NCBI GenBank assembly: GCA_949295935.1
Contig: CASFMW010000009.1
Span: forward strand, 1-35,743
DNA from: an uncultured Pseudomonadota bacterium
GTDB taxonomy: Bacteria; Pseudomonadota; Alphaproteobacteria; RF32; CAG-239
DNA: 35,743 bases
Direction: 5' to 3'
The position numbers and the translations under genes are program-made. Shown piece after piece: positions 25,459-33,832 of the stretch (the first letter of the stretch is position 1; each line of letters begins with the position of its first letter). The notes under the pieces were generated by a model. That model was not told the DNA's origin. It was given only the letters and a program-made list of their open reading frames with translations, and did no database searches.

Positions 25459-26802
25459 ATGTTTGAAAAAGTTTTAATTGCAAACCGTGGTGAAGTCGCA
25501 CTGAGAATCCATCGTGCTTGCCGAGAAATGGGCATCAGAACAGTGGCCGTACACTCAGAAGCTGACGCCAACGCCATGCACGTACGTCTGGCAGATGAGG
25601 CCGTTTGTATCGGACCGGCACGTTCTTCCGATTCATATTTAAATAAATCAGCCATCATCTCCGCCGCTTTAATAACCGGAGCTGACGCCATTCACCCCGG
25701 ATTTGGCTTTTTGTCAGAAAATGCTGACTTTGCCGAAATGGTTGAAGAACATGGCATTACCTTTATTGGCCCAACCGCAGAACAAATGCGCCTTATGGGT
25801 GATAAAATTACAGCGCGTCAAGCAGCTATCAAGGCTGGTCTTCCGGTCACTCCGGGTTCTCCGGCGCTTGAAAGTGTTGAACACGCAATTGAGTGGGCAC
25901 ACAAAATCGGCTATCCGGTTATTGTAAAAGCCAAAGACGGTGGTGGCGGAAAAGGCATGAAAACCGCCTTCAACGACGAAGAAATGCGCGAAGCTTTCAC
26001 CATGGCAAAAGCCGAAGCTAAAGCCTCTTTCCCGAGTGATGTGGTTTATATGGAAAAATACCTGCAAAAACCGCGTCATATTGAAATGCAAATTTTAGCT
26101 GACAAATACGGCCACGTTGTTCATCTGGGTGAAAGAGATTGCTCAATTCAAAGAAAGAACCAAAAAGTCATTGAAGAAAGCCCATCTCCGGCCCTTAACC
26201 AACAACAGCGCCACGAAATCGGCGAAATCGTCCGTAAAGCAATTGAGCAAATCGGCTACACCAACGCCGGAACGCTTGAGTTTTTATACGAAGACGGCAA
26301 GTTCTATTTCTTAGAGATGAACACCCGCCTTCAGGTCGAACACCCGATTACCGAAGCAGTCAGCGGCATAGACATTGTCCGCGAACAAATTCGCATTGCC
26401 AGTGGTGCCGAACTTGGATATACACAATCAGACATCAAGTTCAGCGGTCACGCAATCGAATGCCGTATTAATGCAGAAAACCCCGAAACCTTCACACCTT
26501 GCCCCGGAAAGATCACCGAATGGCATGCACCGGGAGGTTTAGGCGTCCGTGTTGACTCTGAAATTTATTCAGGATACAGCATTCCACCGTTTTATGACAG
26601 TATGATTGCTAAGTTGATTGTTCACGGCAAGACCAGAAATTCAGCACTGATGAGATTACGTCGTGCATTGGAAGAATTCGTAATTGAAGGTGTTCAAACC
26701 ACCATTCCTCTGCATCAAGAAATTATCTCACAACCTGAGTTTATTGACGGACAATATAATATTCACTGGCTTGAACATTATATGGAAAGCCGCAAGAAAT
26801 AA
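25459..26802 (+). CDS. accC: Biotin carboxylase subunit of acetyl-CoA carboxylase
   Basis: ATP-dependent carboxylation of the AccB biotin with bicarbonate. The 447-residue protein has the N-terminal domain MFEKVLIANRGEVALRI, the ATP-grasp glycine loop KAKDGGGGKGM, HLGERDCSIQRKNQKVIEE, and the catalytic EMNTRLQVEHPITE, followed by the carboxylase C-terminal domain. All are canonical and the length is exactly that of the family. It forms a two-gene operon with accB and is closed by a compound terminator hairpin. Confidence 0.96.
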   Translation: MFEKVLIANRGEVALRIHRACREMGIRTVAVHSEADANAMHVRLADEAVCIGPARSSDSYLNKSAIISAALITGADAIHPGFGFLSENADFAEMVEEHGITFIGPTAEQMRLMGDKITARQAAIKAGLPVTPGSPALESVEHAIEWAHKIGYPVIVKAKDGGGGKGMKTAFNDEEMREAFTMAKAEAKASFPSDVVYMEKYLQKPRHIEMQILADKYGHVVHLGERDCSIQRKNQKVIEESPSPALNQQQRHEIGEIVRKAIEQIGYTNAGTLEFLYEDGKFYFLEMNTRLQVEHPITEAVSGIDIVREQIRIASGAELGYTQSDIKFSGHAIECRINAENPETFTPCPGKITEWHAPGGLGVRVDSEIYSGYSIPPFYDSMIAKLIVHGKTRNSALMRLRRALEEFVIEGVQTTIPLHQEIISQPEFIDGQYNIHWLEHYMESRKK

Positions 26803-26807
26803 TCCAC

Positions 26808-26872
26808 AAACACCCCTGCTGAAATGAACTGTCCCCCGAAAGTTGGACAGTTCACAAAGCTGGGGTGTTTTT
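26808..26872 (+). terminator. Compound terminator after accBC
   Basis: An outer stem AAACACCCC (26808-26816) pairs with GGGGTGTTT (26862-26870), continued by GCT/AGC after a T-T mismatch. Its apex holds a second perfect 10-bp hairpin (26825-26854). A five-base T run follows the outer stem, so it should act as an intrinsic terminator. Confidence 0.75.
26825..26854. repeat. Palindrome resembling insertion-sequence end, inside terminator
   Basis: TGAACTGTCC (26825-26834) and GGACAGTTCA (26845-26854) are perfect inverted arms around CCCGAAAGTT. The TGAACTGTCC... arm is reminiscent of the terminal repeats of some IS3-family elements; the resemblance is from memory. No transposase is present. It may be a small non-autonomous remnant or simply part of the terminator. 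Confidence 0.5.
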
Positions 26873-26904
26873 CCCCGACAAGCTGTTAAAAAAATAAAAA
26901 GCCT

Positions 26905-26933
26905 TTGCAAAAGCAGGGAAAGTGTTTTATATC
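26905..26933 (+). promoter_or_regulatory. Sigma-70-type promoter of the fliN-lipid A operon
   Basis: TTGCAA (26905-26910), a 17-base spacer and TATATC (26928-26933) lie about 32 bases before the fliN-like ATG. They sit directly downstream of the accBC terminator. Confidence 0.6.
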
Positions 26934-26965
26934 TATGAACAGAGAATGAGTTTAGGAATAAAAAA

Positions 26966-27226
26966 ATGACCAATGCCGCGATTACTGACAGCACTCTTGG
27001 AGACAACATAAATATTGAATTATCCGTAACTCTCGGAACAGCCAGCTTGCGTATAAATCAGCTGCTTAAACTCGGGCGTGGAGCTGTTGTTGAATTAGAT
27101 CGCAGCATAAACGATTACGTTGATATTTACGCTAATAACATATTAATTGGCCACGGAGAAGTGGTTATTACCAATGATGAAACAATAGGTATTTCAATCA
27201 CTGACATAGTAAGAAAAAATGGCTAA
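26966..27226 (+). CDS. fliN: FliN-type flagellar motor switch protein (SpoA domain)
   Basis: An 86-residue protein that is essentially one SpoA (FliM/FliN C-terminal) domain: INIELSVTLGTASLRINQLL, LGRGAVVELDRSINDYVDIYANN, LIGHGEVVITNDETIGISITDI. These match the FliN pattern 'velsVvLG...LlnLgpGsVveLd...vdilvNg.liarGEVV'. FliN forms the rotor C-ring and binds the export ATPase complex. AGGA lies 8 bases before the ATG. It overlaps the following acyltransferase by 8 bases. It is not next to other flagellar genes. A type III secretion SpoA protein is the alternative, but no secretion genes are here. Confidence 0.82.
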   Translation: MTNAAITDSTLGDNINIELSVTLGTASLRINQLLKLGRGAVVELDRSINDYVDIYANNILIGHGEVVITNDETIGISITDIVRKNG

Positions 27227-27971
27227 AAGAATAAAAAAAATAACCAGAAAATTACTCAAATCCCAAATAGCCTCAGCAATAATGGGCTATGTTGTCTATC
27301 TATATACCAAGCTTGTCGGCCTGACCACTATCTGGAAAAAAGACTCATTACAAGAATTTTATAAAGTTTGGGAAAAAGAAAAAAGCATCATTATCATTAT
27401 CTGGCACGGCCGCGCCACCATGATACCTTATTTCTGGAACAAAAAACGCCCTCTGAATGCGCTCGTCTCAATGCATAATGACGGCATGCTCATGGCACGC
27501 CTGCTAAAGCACTATGGTCTAGGCATCATCGGAGGGTCAACCACCTCAAATGCTGCAAAAGCAGCCGTCGGACTTATGAAAAAAATAAAGCATGACAACG
27601 AAACCATTGCCATCATCCCCGACGGACCGATAGGCCCTTCAATGAGCATGAACATGAGTCCTCTCTATTTTGCTCAAAAAAGCGGCAAACCCATAATCGG
27701 CATTACATACAGCACCAAAAGAGCCAAAATTTTTCACAAAAGCTGGGACGAGATGATGTTTCCATATCCGTTCAACCGCGGCGTGATAAGCTTTACTCAG
27801 CCATTTTACATCAAAGAAGACCTAACTGCTGAAGAACTCGAAACTGAACGACTAAAAATAGAAACAGCAATGCGAGAACTAAGCATTGATGCTGACAAAT
27901 CCCTCGGCAGACAGCCCATTCTCCCAGGAACCAAAGTCAAAAAGAAAAAACAAGCCGCAAAGGAACACTAA
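27219..27971 (+). CDS. DUF374 lysophospholipid acyltransferase family protein
   Basis: A 250-residue inner-membrane-associated acyltransferase-like protein of the DUF374 type, common in the lipid A gene group of Alphaproteobacteria. Key segments are IIWHGRATMIPYFW, VSMHNDGMLMARLL, GIIGGSTTSNAAKA, and IIPDGPIGPS, matching the family's 'HsRm...SxhrDGe...rGsssrgg..iTPDGPrGP'. The N-terminus has a basic stretch and one hydrophobic segment. It may add an acyl group to a lipid A precursor, but the donor and acceptor are not known from the sequence. It overlaps fliN by 8 bases and is 1 base before waaA. Confidence 0.85.
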   Translation: MAKRIKKITRKLLKSQIASAIMGYVVYLYTKLVGLTTIWKKDSLQEFYKVWEKEKSIIIIIWHGRATMIPYFWNKKRPLNALVSMHNDGMLMARLLKHYGLGIIGGSTTSNAAKAAVGLMKKIKHDNETIAIIPDGPIGPSMSMNMSPLYFAQKSGKPIIGITYSTKRAKIFHKSWDEMMFPYPFNRGVISFTQPFYIKEDLTAEELETERLKIETAMRELSIDADKSLGRQPILPGTKVKKKKQAAKEH

Positions 27972-27972
27972 A

Positions 27973-29238
27973 ATGTTTATAAAAATATACAATGCCTTGA
28001 TCTACCTTCTTTATCCAATAGCCATAAAAGGTTACATCAACAAAAGAAAAGAAAAAGGCAAAGAAGACTTAAAACGTTTTAACGAAAGAATTGGTCGTCC
28101 AAAGATAAAACGCCCGGAAGGCAAATTAATATGGTTTCATGGGGCCTCGGTTGGTGAATCAATTTCAATGTTGCCCTTAATCAGCAAACTTTTAAAAGCT
28201 TACCCTCAAGCCCACGTAATGGTAACAACCGGCACCACAACTTCGGCCGAAATCATGGGGAAAAGACTACCGGAAAGAGCTTTTCATCAATATATACCGA
28301 TAGACAATCCTGCCTTTGCCAAACGTTTTTTAAAACATTGGCAACCAGACTTAGTTTTATGGTTTGAATCAGATCTTTGGCCGGCCATGTTGTCAAATAT
28401 CAAAAAAAGAAACATCCCACTAATATTAGTAAACGGACGTATTTCAAATAAATCATTCAAACGCTGGCAACAGTTTGACTTTATCTGCAAAGAATTACTT
28501 GATTGTTTCAGTTTTTGCCTCGGTCAATCAGAAGAAGACGCATACCGCCTTCGGGTACTAGGCGCAAAAGAAGCCATCTGCCTCGGAAATTTAAAATATG
28601 CTGGACTTCCATTGCCGATAGATGAAAAAGAAAAAGCCTCTCTCGAAAAGCAAATCATCGATCGCCCTGTATGGCTGTTTGGTTCAACACACAATGACGA
28701 AGAAGCCAAGCTCGGCCGCTTTATAGAAGAGATGGGAAAGGCCGTTCCAAACATATTAACCATCATAGCTCCGCGACACCCGCAAAGAGGCCCCGAAATC
28801 GCCCAAACATTACAAGATATGGGGCTAAGCACGGCTCTGCGCTCAGCCAAAGAAAAAATAACTGACAAAACACAGGTTTATATTGCTGATACCATTGGCG
28901 AAATGGGATTATGGTATTCGCTATGCCCGATTGTTTTTATCGGAGGTTCGCTTATTCCACACGGGGGGCAAAACTTTATTGAGCCATCACGAATGAGAGA
29001 CGCTGTAATTGTCGGCCCCCACATGCACAATTTCACGGAAGCCATGACCCGCGCTAAAAAAGCCGATGCCATTATTCAAGTCAATGACATTGTCGAATTA
29101 AAAGACACTGTTATTCAGTTGATGAACAACAAAGAACTTCTTGAAGCTAAAAGAAGCTTAGCCTATAACTGGGCAGCATCAGAAAACAAAGTATTAGATG
29201 GCATATTAGAAAAAGTCAAAGGATACATACAGGAATGA
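27973..29238 (+). CDS. waaA: 3-deoxy-D-manno-octulosonic acid (Kdo) transferase
   Basis: Transfers Kdo from CMP-Kdo to lipid IVA at the inner membrane in LPS core synthesis. The 421-residue protein has an N-terminal membrane segment (FIKIYNALIYLLYPIA), RFNERIGRP, the acidic catalytic stretch IWFHGASVGES, and in the second lobe FIGGSLIPHGGQNFIEPS, the conserved nucleotide-binding region. I start at MFIKIYN (27973), with AAAGGA 8 bases upstream; a longer frame begins within DUF374 and lacks family support. The 3' end overlaps lpxK by 4 bases (ATGA). Confidence 0.94.
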   Translation: MFIKIYNALIYLLYPIAIKGYINKRKEKGKEDLKRFNERIGRPKIKRPEGKLIWFHGASVGESISMLPLISKLLKAYPQAHVMVTTGTTTSAEIMGKRLPERAFHQYIPIDNPAFAKRFLKHWQPDLVLWFESDLWPAMLSNIKKRNIPLILVNGRISNKSFKRWQQFDFICKELLDCFSFCLGQSEEDAYRLRVLGAKEAICLGNLKYAGLPLPIDEKEKASLEKQIIDRPVWLFGSTHNDEEAKLGRFIEEMGKAVPNILTIIAPRHPQRGPEIAQTLQDMGLSTALRSAKEKITDKTQVYIADTIGEMGLWYSLCPIVFIGGSLIPHGGQNFIEPSRMRDAVIVGPHMHNFTEAMTRAKKADAIIQVNDIVELKDTVIQLMNNKELLEAKRSLAYNWAASENKVLDGILEKVKGYIQE

Positions 29239-30191
29239 AAACGCCACGGTTTTGGAAAGACAAAAACCTGATTTCAACCTTATTACTTCCATTAGGCTGG
29301 GTATATTCCGGCCTAACCGCCGCTCGCCTAAAATTCAAAAAAAGTGGCAAAGTAAATATTCCGGTCATCTGCCTTGGCAACATAACGGCAGGAGGCAGCG
29401 GCAAAACCCCAACCGCGATAACCTTAACAAAGCGCTTGCAAAAAAAAGGCTATCACCCTTATTTTGTATCCCGCGGTTACGGCGGAAAATTATCCGGCAT
29501 TATTTTAACAAAAGACAGCACTTACAGCGCAGCTGAAGTTGGGGACGAACCCCTGATATTAAGCAGCATAGCACCGGTTTCGATTAACCCCGACCGCTAT
29601 CAAGCTGCCCTAAAAGCTCAAGAACACGGCGCTGATATGATCATCATGGACGACGGTTTTCAAAATCCGTCACTAAAAAAAGATATTTCGATTCTGATAA
29701 TAGACGGCGGTTTTGGCTTTGGCAACCAACACCCTATTCCCGCTGGCCCGCTAAGAGAAAACTTGCAAAGCGGCTTAAAAAGAGCCAATGCAGCATTGAT
29801 TATCGGAGAAGATAAAACCAACTGCGCCCAAGAGATGAAAAATCTGCCGCTTTTTCATGGCAAGATTAAAGAAATCGAACCACAAACCAAACCGACACAA
29901 GTCATAGCTTTTGCCGGCATCGGACGCCCTGAAAAATTTTATCAATCTTTAGAAAACTGTGGCATGAACATCATCAGCCGCCACGATTTTCCCGACCATC
30001 ATTTTTATACCGAAAAAGAGCTCCAGAGTTTATTAAATGAAGCCCAAGAAAAAAAGGCAGAGCTTTACACAACGGCAAAGGACATTGTAAAAATACCCCT
30101 GCCCCTGCGCCCGAAATTTAATGTCTTAGAAATTGAGATAGAAATAGAGAAAGAACAAGAACTTATATCATTTATTTTATCAAGATTATAA
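29235..30191 (+). CDS. lpxK: Tetraacyldisaccharide 4'-kinase
   Basis: Phosphorylates the 4' position of lipid A disaccharide to give lipid IVA, the substrate of WaaA. The 318-residue protein begins TPRFWKDKNLISTLLLPLGW, the membrane-anchoring segment, then CLGNITAGGSGKTP (Walker A about 52-59), SRGYGGK, VGDEPLIL, IIMDDGFQNPSL and PAGPLREN, all hallmarks of LpxK. The start overlaps waaA by four bases. Its position next to waaA and DUF374 makes a lipid A/inner-core operon. Confidence 0.95.
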   Translation: MKTPRFWKDKNLISTLLLPLGWVYSGLTAARLKFKKSGKVNIPVICLGNITAGGSGKTPTAITLTKRLQKKGYHPYFVSRGYGGKLSGIILTKDSTYSAAEVGDEPLILSSIAPVSINPDRYQAALKAQEHGADMIIMDDGFQNPSLKKDISILIIDGGFGFGNQHPIPAGPLRENLQSGLKRANAALIIGEDKTNCAQEMKNLPLFHGKIKEIEPQTKPTQVIAFAGIGRPEKFYQSLENCGMNIISRHDFPDHHFYTEKELQSLLNEAQEKKAELYTTAKDIVKIPLPLRPKFNVLEIEIEIEKEQELISFILSRL

Positions 30192-30200
30192 AGGAAAGAA

Positions 30201-30599
30201 ATGGAAGAATACGAAAATCAGGTTTTAGAATGTCATAAAGCCATGGAAGTTGCTGTCAACGAGCCATATAGCGTTGAACTGCTTAAACTAAGACAAAAGC
30301 TCCTGCACGAAGAAATGAGCGAGCTTGACGCTGAGATTAACTGCCTCATAAACGAGATAGAAAACCAAGGCCAAACCAACAAAGCCACTCGCGTTAAAAT
30401 GCTAAAAGAATTGGCAGACTTGCAGTATGTTTTAAGCGGCACGGTCGTTGCTTTTAACCTGCCGATGCAAGAGGCTTTTCATCGTGTCCATCAAAGCAAT
30501 ATGTCAAAACTCGTTAATGGCAAAGCCCTAAAGCGTGAAGACGGAAAATTCCTCAAAGGCCCGAATTATAAGCCACCGTTTTTAGATGATTTGGCTTAA
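30201..30599 (+). CDS. MazG/PRA-PH-like nucleoside-phosphate pyrophosphohydrolase
   Basis: A 132-residue all-alpha NTP pyrophosphatase superfamily protein. Metal-binding residues are in HEEMSELDAE (EExxE, about residues 37-41) and KELADLQYVLSG (ExxD), followed by FHRVHQSNMSKL and the Lys/Gly-rich tail DGKFLKGPNYKPP, usual in this small PRA-PH-like group. It could remove pyrophosphate from nucleotides or a related metabolite. It begins 10 bases after lpxK with GGAAAG upstream, so it ends that operon. Its stop lies just 3 bases from the converging macB permease stop, with no visible terminator between. Confidence 0.8.
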   Translation: MEEYENQVLECHKAMEVAVNEPYSVELLKLRQKLLHEEMSELDAEINCLINEIENQGQTNKATRVKMLKELADLQYVLSGTVVAFNLPMQEAFHRVHQSNMSKLVNGKALKREDGKFLKGPNYKPPFLDDLA

Positions 30600-30602
30600 G
30601 AT

Positions 30603-31832
30603 TTACTCATAACGCAAAGCATTAATCGGATTAAGCAAAGAGGCTTTATAAGCCGGATAGAAACCGAAGAAAAGCCCGACAAACCCTGCAAACGAAAACG
30701 GCAGCAAGACATAAAGCGGAGAAATTATCGGCGTTAGCGAGCTAAAATGCTCGACCATTTCCACACCGATAAAACCTAAAACAATGCCAACAATGCCGCC
30801 GATTAAAGACAACACCAGCGCCTCAGTCAAAAACTGCCACCGAATATCCCAAGATTTTGCACCGATAGCCATACGAATACCAATTTCACGCGTACGCTCG
30901 GTAACCGAAACCAGCATAATATTCATAATACCAATACCGCCGACTAACAACGAGATTGATGCAATTGACCCCAGCAAAATCGTCATAACTTGCGTAGAGC
31001 TTTCCATCATCTCCATCATCTGCGTCATATTGCGAATAACAAAATCATCTTCCTTATAGCGGCCGAGATTATGGCGCTGGCGCAAAAGCTGACGAATTTC
31101 TTCTTGCGCGGTATATGTACTTTGCGCATCAACAGCCTGCAAAATAACCATTTTTACTTGGTCAGGAAATTGGATACCCATAACCTTCTTCTGTGCGGTT
31201 GTAATTGGAATGAACACCACATCATCTTGGTCCATTCCCATACTGTTTTGCCCACGCTCATCCATAACGCCGATAACCTTAAACGGTTGTCCTTTAATGC
31301 GAATGGTATGATTAAGCGGATCAACATCACCGAATAACTCATTAACCACGGTTTGCCCGAGAATAGCTACTTTGGCCGCATTTTTAATGTCAGATTCACT
31401 AAAACTGCGCCCATAACCGATATCCCATTCTTTAATCTGAAAATTGCGGTTATCTGTTCCGGTAATTCCGGTTGACCAGTTAGCATTACCATAAACGACT
31501 TGAGCTGTTTCTTCCAAAATAGGTGCGGCTAAAGATATGGCAGAAATTTTTTCCTGAATGGCATCACCGTCACCTTTTTTCATTGTCGGTTGAGACCCAT
31601 GCCCACCGCGTGCGCCGCTGGAAGTTGCCACACCGGAGCGAATAATAATCAAATTTGAGCCCATGGATTGCATATCGTTTTTGATAGAGATTTGCGCGCC
31701 ATGACCAACGGCAAGCATAATAATAACGGCAGCAACCCCGATAATAATACCGAGACTTGTCAAAATCGAGCGCATTTTATTGGCTTTAATAGCACGAAAG
31801 GCAATGCTGGAAATCATTGGAATATTAATCAT
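30603..31832 (-). CDS. MacB-type ABC transporter permease
   Basis: A 409-residue FtsX-family permease. The layout is an N-terminal membrane helix with RAIKANKMRSILTSLGIIIGVAAVI, a large periplasmic domain (MacB_PCD, about residues 45-265, with SMGSNLIIIRSG and AAPILEETAQV), and three C-terminal membrane helices containing SLLVGGIGIMNIMLVSVTERTREIGIRMA. In E. coli MacB the ATPase and permease are one polypeptide; here they are separate genes one base apart. With MacA and an outer-membrane channel it would export a macrolide-like compound, toxin, peptide or lipid; the substrate is unknown. Confidence 0.92.
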   Translation of the reverse strand: MINIPMISSIAFRAIKANKMRSILTSLGIIIGVAAVIIMLAVGHGAQISIKNDMQSMGSNLIIIRSGVATSSGARGGHGSQPTMKKGDGDAIQEKISAISLAAPILEETAQVVYGNANWSTGITGTDNRNFQIKEWDIGYGRSFSESDIKNAAKVAILGQTVVNELFGDVDPLNHTIRIKGQPFKVIGVMDERGQNSMGMDQDDVVFIPITTAQKKVMGIQFPDQVKMVILQAVDAQSTYTAQEEIRQLLRQRHNLGRYKEDDFVIRNMTQMMEMMESSTQVMTILLGSIASISLLVGGIGIMNIMLVSVTERTREIGIRMAIGAKSWDIRWQFLTEALVLSLIGGIVGIVLGFIGVEMVEHFSSLTPIISPLYVLLPFSFAGFVGLFFGFYPAYKASLLNPINALRYE

Positions 31833-31833
31833 C

Positions 31834-32541
31834 TCACTCGCCTCCCAAACTACGGTTTAAGACCGGCTCATCAGACTGAATTTCACCGTCCACAACTTTA
31901 ATAATACGCTTGCTGTAAAGAGCGATATCCTCTTCATGGGTCACAAGAATAATTGTCTTTCCGGTTTCATCATTAAGCCTGGTAAAAAGCTTCATAATCT
32001 CGATGCTCATTTTCGTATCCAAATTTCCGGTTGGCTCATCTGCAAAAATAATCGGCGCTTCATTCACAATTGCACGAGCAATTGCCACACGCTGTTGTTG
32101 ACCACCGGAAAGCTGATTGGGCAAATGTCCCATACGTTCTTTCAACCCAACTTTTTCCAAAGCCTTTTTTGCACGCTGAAAACGCTCCTCAGCAGGTATA
32201 CCGGCATAAACCATCGGCAGTTCAACATTTTCCAAAGCCGAGGTTCGGGAAAGCAAATTAAATCCCTGAAAAACGAAACCGATTTTTTTGTTGCGAATTT
32301 CTGCCAGCTGATCAGGCTTCATTTTGCTAACATCAATACCGTCAAGCAAATATTTTCCCGAAGACGGAATATCCAAACAACCAAGAATATTCATCAAGGT
32401 AGATTTTCCTGACCCCGAAGGTCCCATAATTGCCACAAACTCACCGGCCTCAACCGTCAGATTGATTCCCTTAAGAATATTAAGGTTCAAATCTCCAAGA
32501 GGATAACTTTTTTTAATATTTTTAACATCAATCAGGGACAT
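31834..32541 (-). CDS. MacB-type ABC transporter ATP-binding protein
   Basis: A 235-residue ATPase of the MacB/LolD/FtsE type. It has Walker A GPSGSGKST at 40-48, Q-loop FQGFNLLS (Q92), signature LSGGQQQRVAIARA from 144, Walker B IIFADEPTGNLD from 164, and the H-loop VTHEED. All catalytic residues are intact. It lies between macA and the permease gene. Its ATG coincides with the TAA that a frame-restored macA would use (TAATG at 32541-32543), suggesting original translational coupling. Confidence 0.94.
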   Translation of the reverse strand: MSLIDVKNIKKSYPLGDLNLNILKGINLTVEAGEFVAIMGPSGSGKSTLMNILGCLDIPSSGKYLLDGIDVSKMKPDQLAEIRNKKIGFVFQGFNLLSRTSALENVELPMVYAGIPAEERFQRAKKALEKVGLKERMGHLPNQLSGGQQQRVAIARAIVNEAPIIFADEPTGNLDTKMSIEIMKLFTRLNDETGKTIILVTHEEDIALYSKRIIKVVDGEIQSDEPVLNRSLGGE

Positions 32542-32616
32542 TAAAGCCTCATCCGCATTTTAGATTTTTTATCATCGCTAACATTATTTTTTTCAAGAAT
32601 AACAGCGGTGTTTTCA

Positions 32617-33699
32617 TTAATTTCGGGCGGGGGAAGAAACTTCGGTCTGATCATCATCAGCCACACCGGTTGAAATAGAAATGCGTTGCGGCTGCCCATT
32701 TTTCAAAATCCACAGCCCTTTGTCTTTATAGCGTTTTACTTCGCCGTTTTCATCTTGAATAAACACGCGCAAGGCTTTATTCGGAACCAAGAACACGCCC
32801 TGCTTTTCGGCAGTAATAATCTGAACATTGGCTGTCATACCGGGTTTAAGTTTAAGGTCGTGGTTATCAATTTCGATAATCACTTCATAGGTCACAACAT
32901 TTGAGGTCGTAATCGCTTCGTTACGCACTTGGGTTACGATACCATAAAAAATTTCATCAGGATAGCTGTCGACAGAAAATTCAACGGTCTGCCCTTCTTC
33001 AACCTTGGCAATATCGGCTTCGACGACAGATGTTTCGATTTGCATTTTGGTTAAATCTTCCGCAACATTAAAAAGGGTTGGTGTCTGAAAACTTGCAGCC
33101 ACGGTCTGCCCGACTTCCACTTCTTTTGAGACGACAATACCATCAACCGGAGAAACAATTTTGGTATATTTCAAATCAATTTCAGCAGAATCGAGTGCCG
33201 CTTGAGCTTGCTGAACTTCGGCCTCACGCAGTTTTTTCTGCACTACGGCATTATCATAATCACGCTGTGCCGATTCGAGTTCTGAGTCGGCCGAATATTT
33301 TGAGGTATTGAGTTTTTTAATACGGGACAAATGCTTTTTATAATAAACAATATCATTATCAACCACGTTGACTTGCGCCTTGGCAATATCAAGAGCCGCA
33401 CGACGCTGCGCCACGGTAGCTTCAAACAAGGCAGGATCAATTTGAGCAAGAAGCTGTCCCTTGACTACTTTAGTGTTATAATCAACCAAGATTTCAGAGA
33501 TTGTACCGGAAACCTGTGTACCGATATTAACTGTCGAGATAGGATTAATCGTGCCTGTTGCGGTAATTTTTTCGATAATATCACCTTTTGCTACCTTTTG
33601 TGTCACATAAACATCAACTTGCTTATCCGGCTTAAGCGCCCAGTAAGAGACTCCGACCAACAAAACACCAACCGCCGCAACTTTAAAAATACTTTTCAT
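32617..33699 (-). CDS. MacA-like periplasmic adaptor, probably frameshifted at the 3' end
   Basis: Membrane fusion (HlyD/RND-type adaptor) protein linking the MacB transporter to the outer-membrane channel. The 360-residue frame has an N-terminal membrane anchor (about 5-22), ATGTINPISTVNIGTQVSG (lipoyl/barrel-sandwich start), a coiled-coil hairpin around residues 75-150, the second lipoyl half (IVSPVDGIVVSKEVEVG), and a beta-barrel with LKPGMTANVQII. It ends abruptly at TEVSSPARN, just where MacA proteins continue their membrane-proximal domain. A run of five G (plus strand 32629-32633) sits at that point. Skipping one base there opens a frame of about 30 more codons, ending at 32541 exactly at the ATPase start (385 residues in total). 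Confidence 0.85.
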   Translation of the reverse strand: MKSIFKVAAVGVLLVGVSYWALKPDKQVDVYVTQKVAKGDIIEKITATGTINPISTVNIGTQVSGTISEILVDYNTKVVKGQLLAQIDPALFEATVAQRRAALDIAKAQVNVVDNDIVYYKKHLSRIKKLNTSKYSADSELESAQRDYDNAVVQKKLREAEVQQAQAALDSAEIDLKYTKIVSPVDGIVVSKEVEVGQTVAASFQTPTLFNVAEDLTKMQIETSVVEADIAKVEEGQTVEFSVDSYPDEIFYGIVTQVRNEAITTSNVVTYEVIIEIDNHDLKLKPGMTANVQIITAEKQGVFLVPNKALRVFIQDENGEVKRYKDKGLWILKNGQPQRISISTGVADDDQTEVSSPARN

Positions 33700-33737
33700 T
33701 TTTCAACCAATTCAACAGGTTAACCCATTTAAAAGTA

Positions 33738-33784
33738 AAAAAACGATTTTTTTACAAAAAAGTTCTTGCCATAAATCGTTTTTT
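33738..33784. promoter_or_regulatory. Inverted repeat over the promoter between macA and the divergent gene
   Basis: AAAAAACGATTT (33738-33749) and AAATCGTTTTTT (33773-33784) are perfect 12-bp arms with a 23-base spacer. They bracket the candidate -35 of the plus-strand gene. The site lies between the divergent starts of macA and the 33833 gene and could be a regulator site for either. A terminator role is less likely here because no gene converges on it. Confidence 0.45.
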
Positions 33785-33793
33785 GTCTATACT
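33766..33793 (+). promoter_or_regulatory. Candidate sigma-70 promoter
   Basis: TTGCCA (33766-33771) and TATACT (33788-33793) are separated by 16 bases, about 40 bases before the ATG at 33833. A further TATAAT at 33808-33813 lacks a well-placed -35. Confidence 0.5.
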
Positions 33794-33832
33794 TGATTAT
33801 GATATTGTATAATTGTTAAAATTTTTATAATT

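Noticed and set aside
27886..27972. Upstream extension of waaA
   Set aside because: It lies inside the DUF374 gene in another frame; the ATG at 27973 has a good ribosome site and begins the expected membrane anchor.
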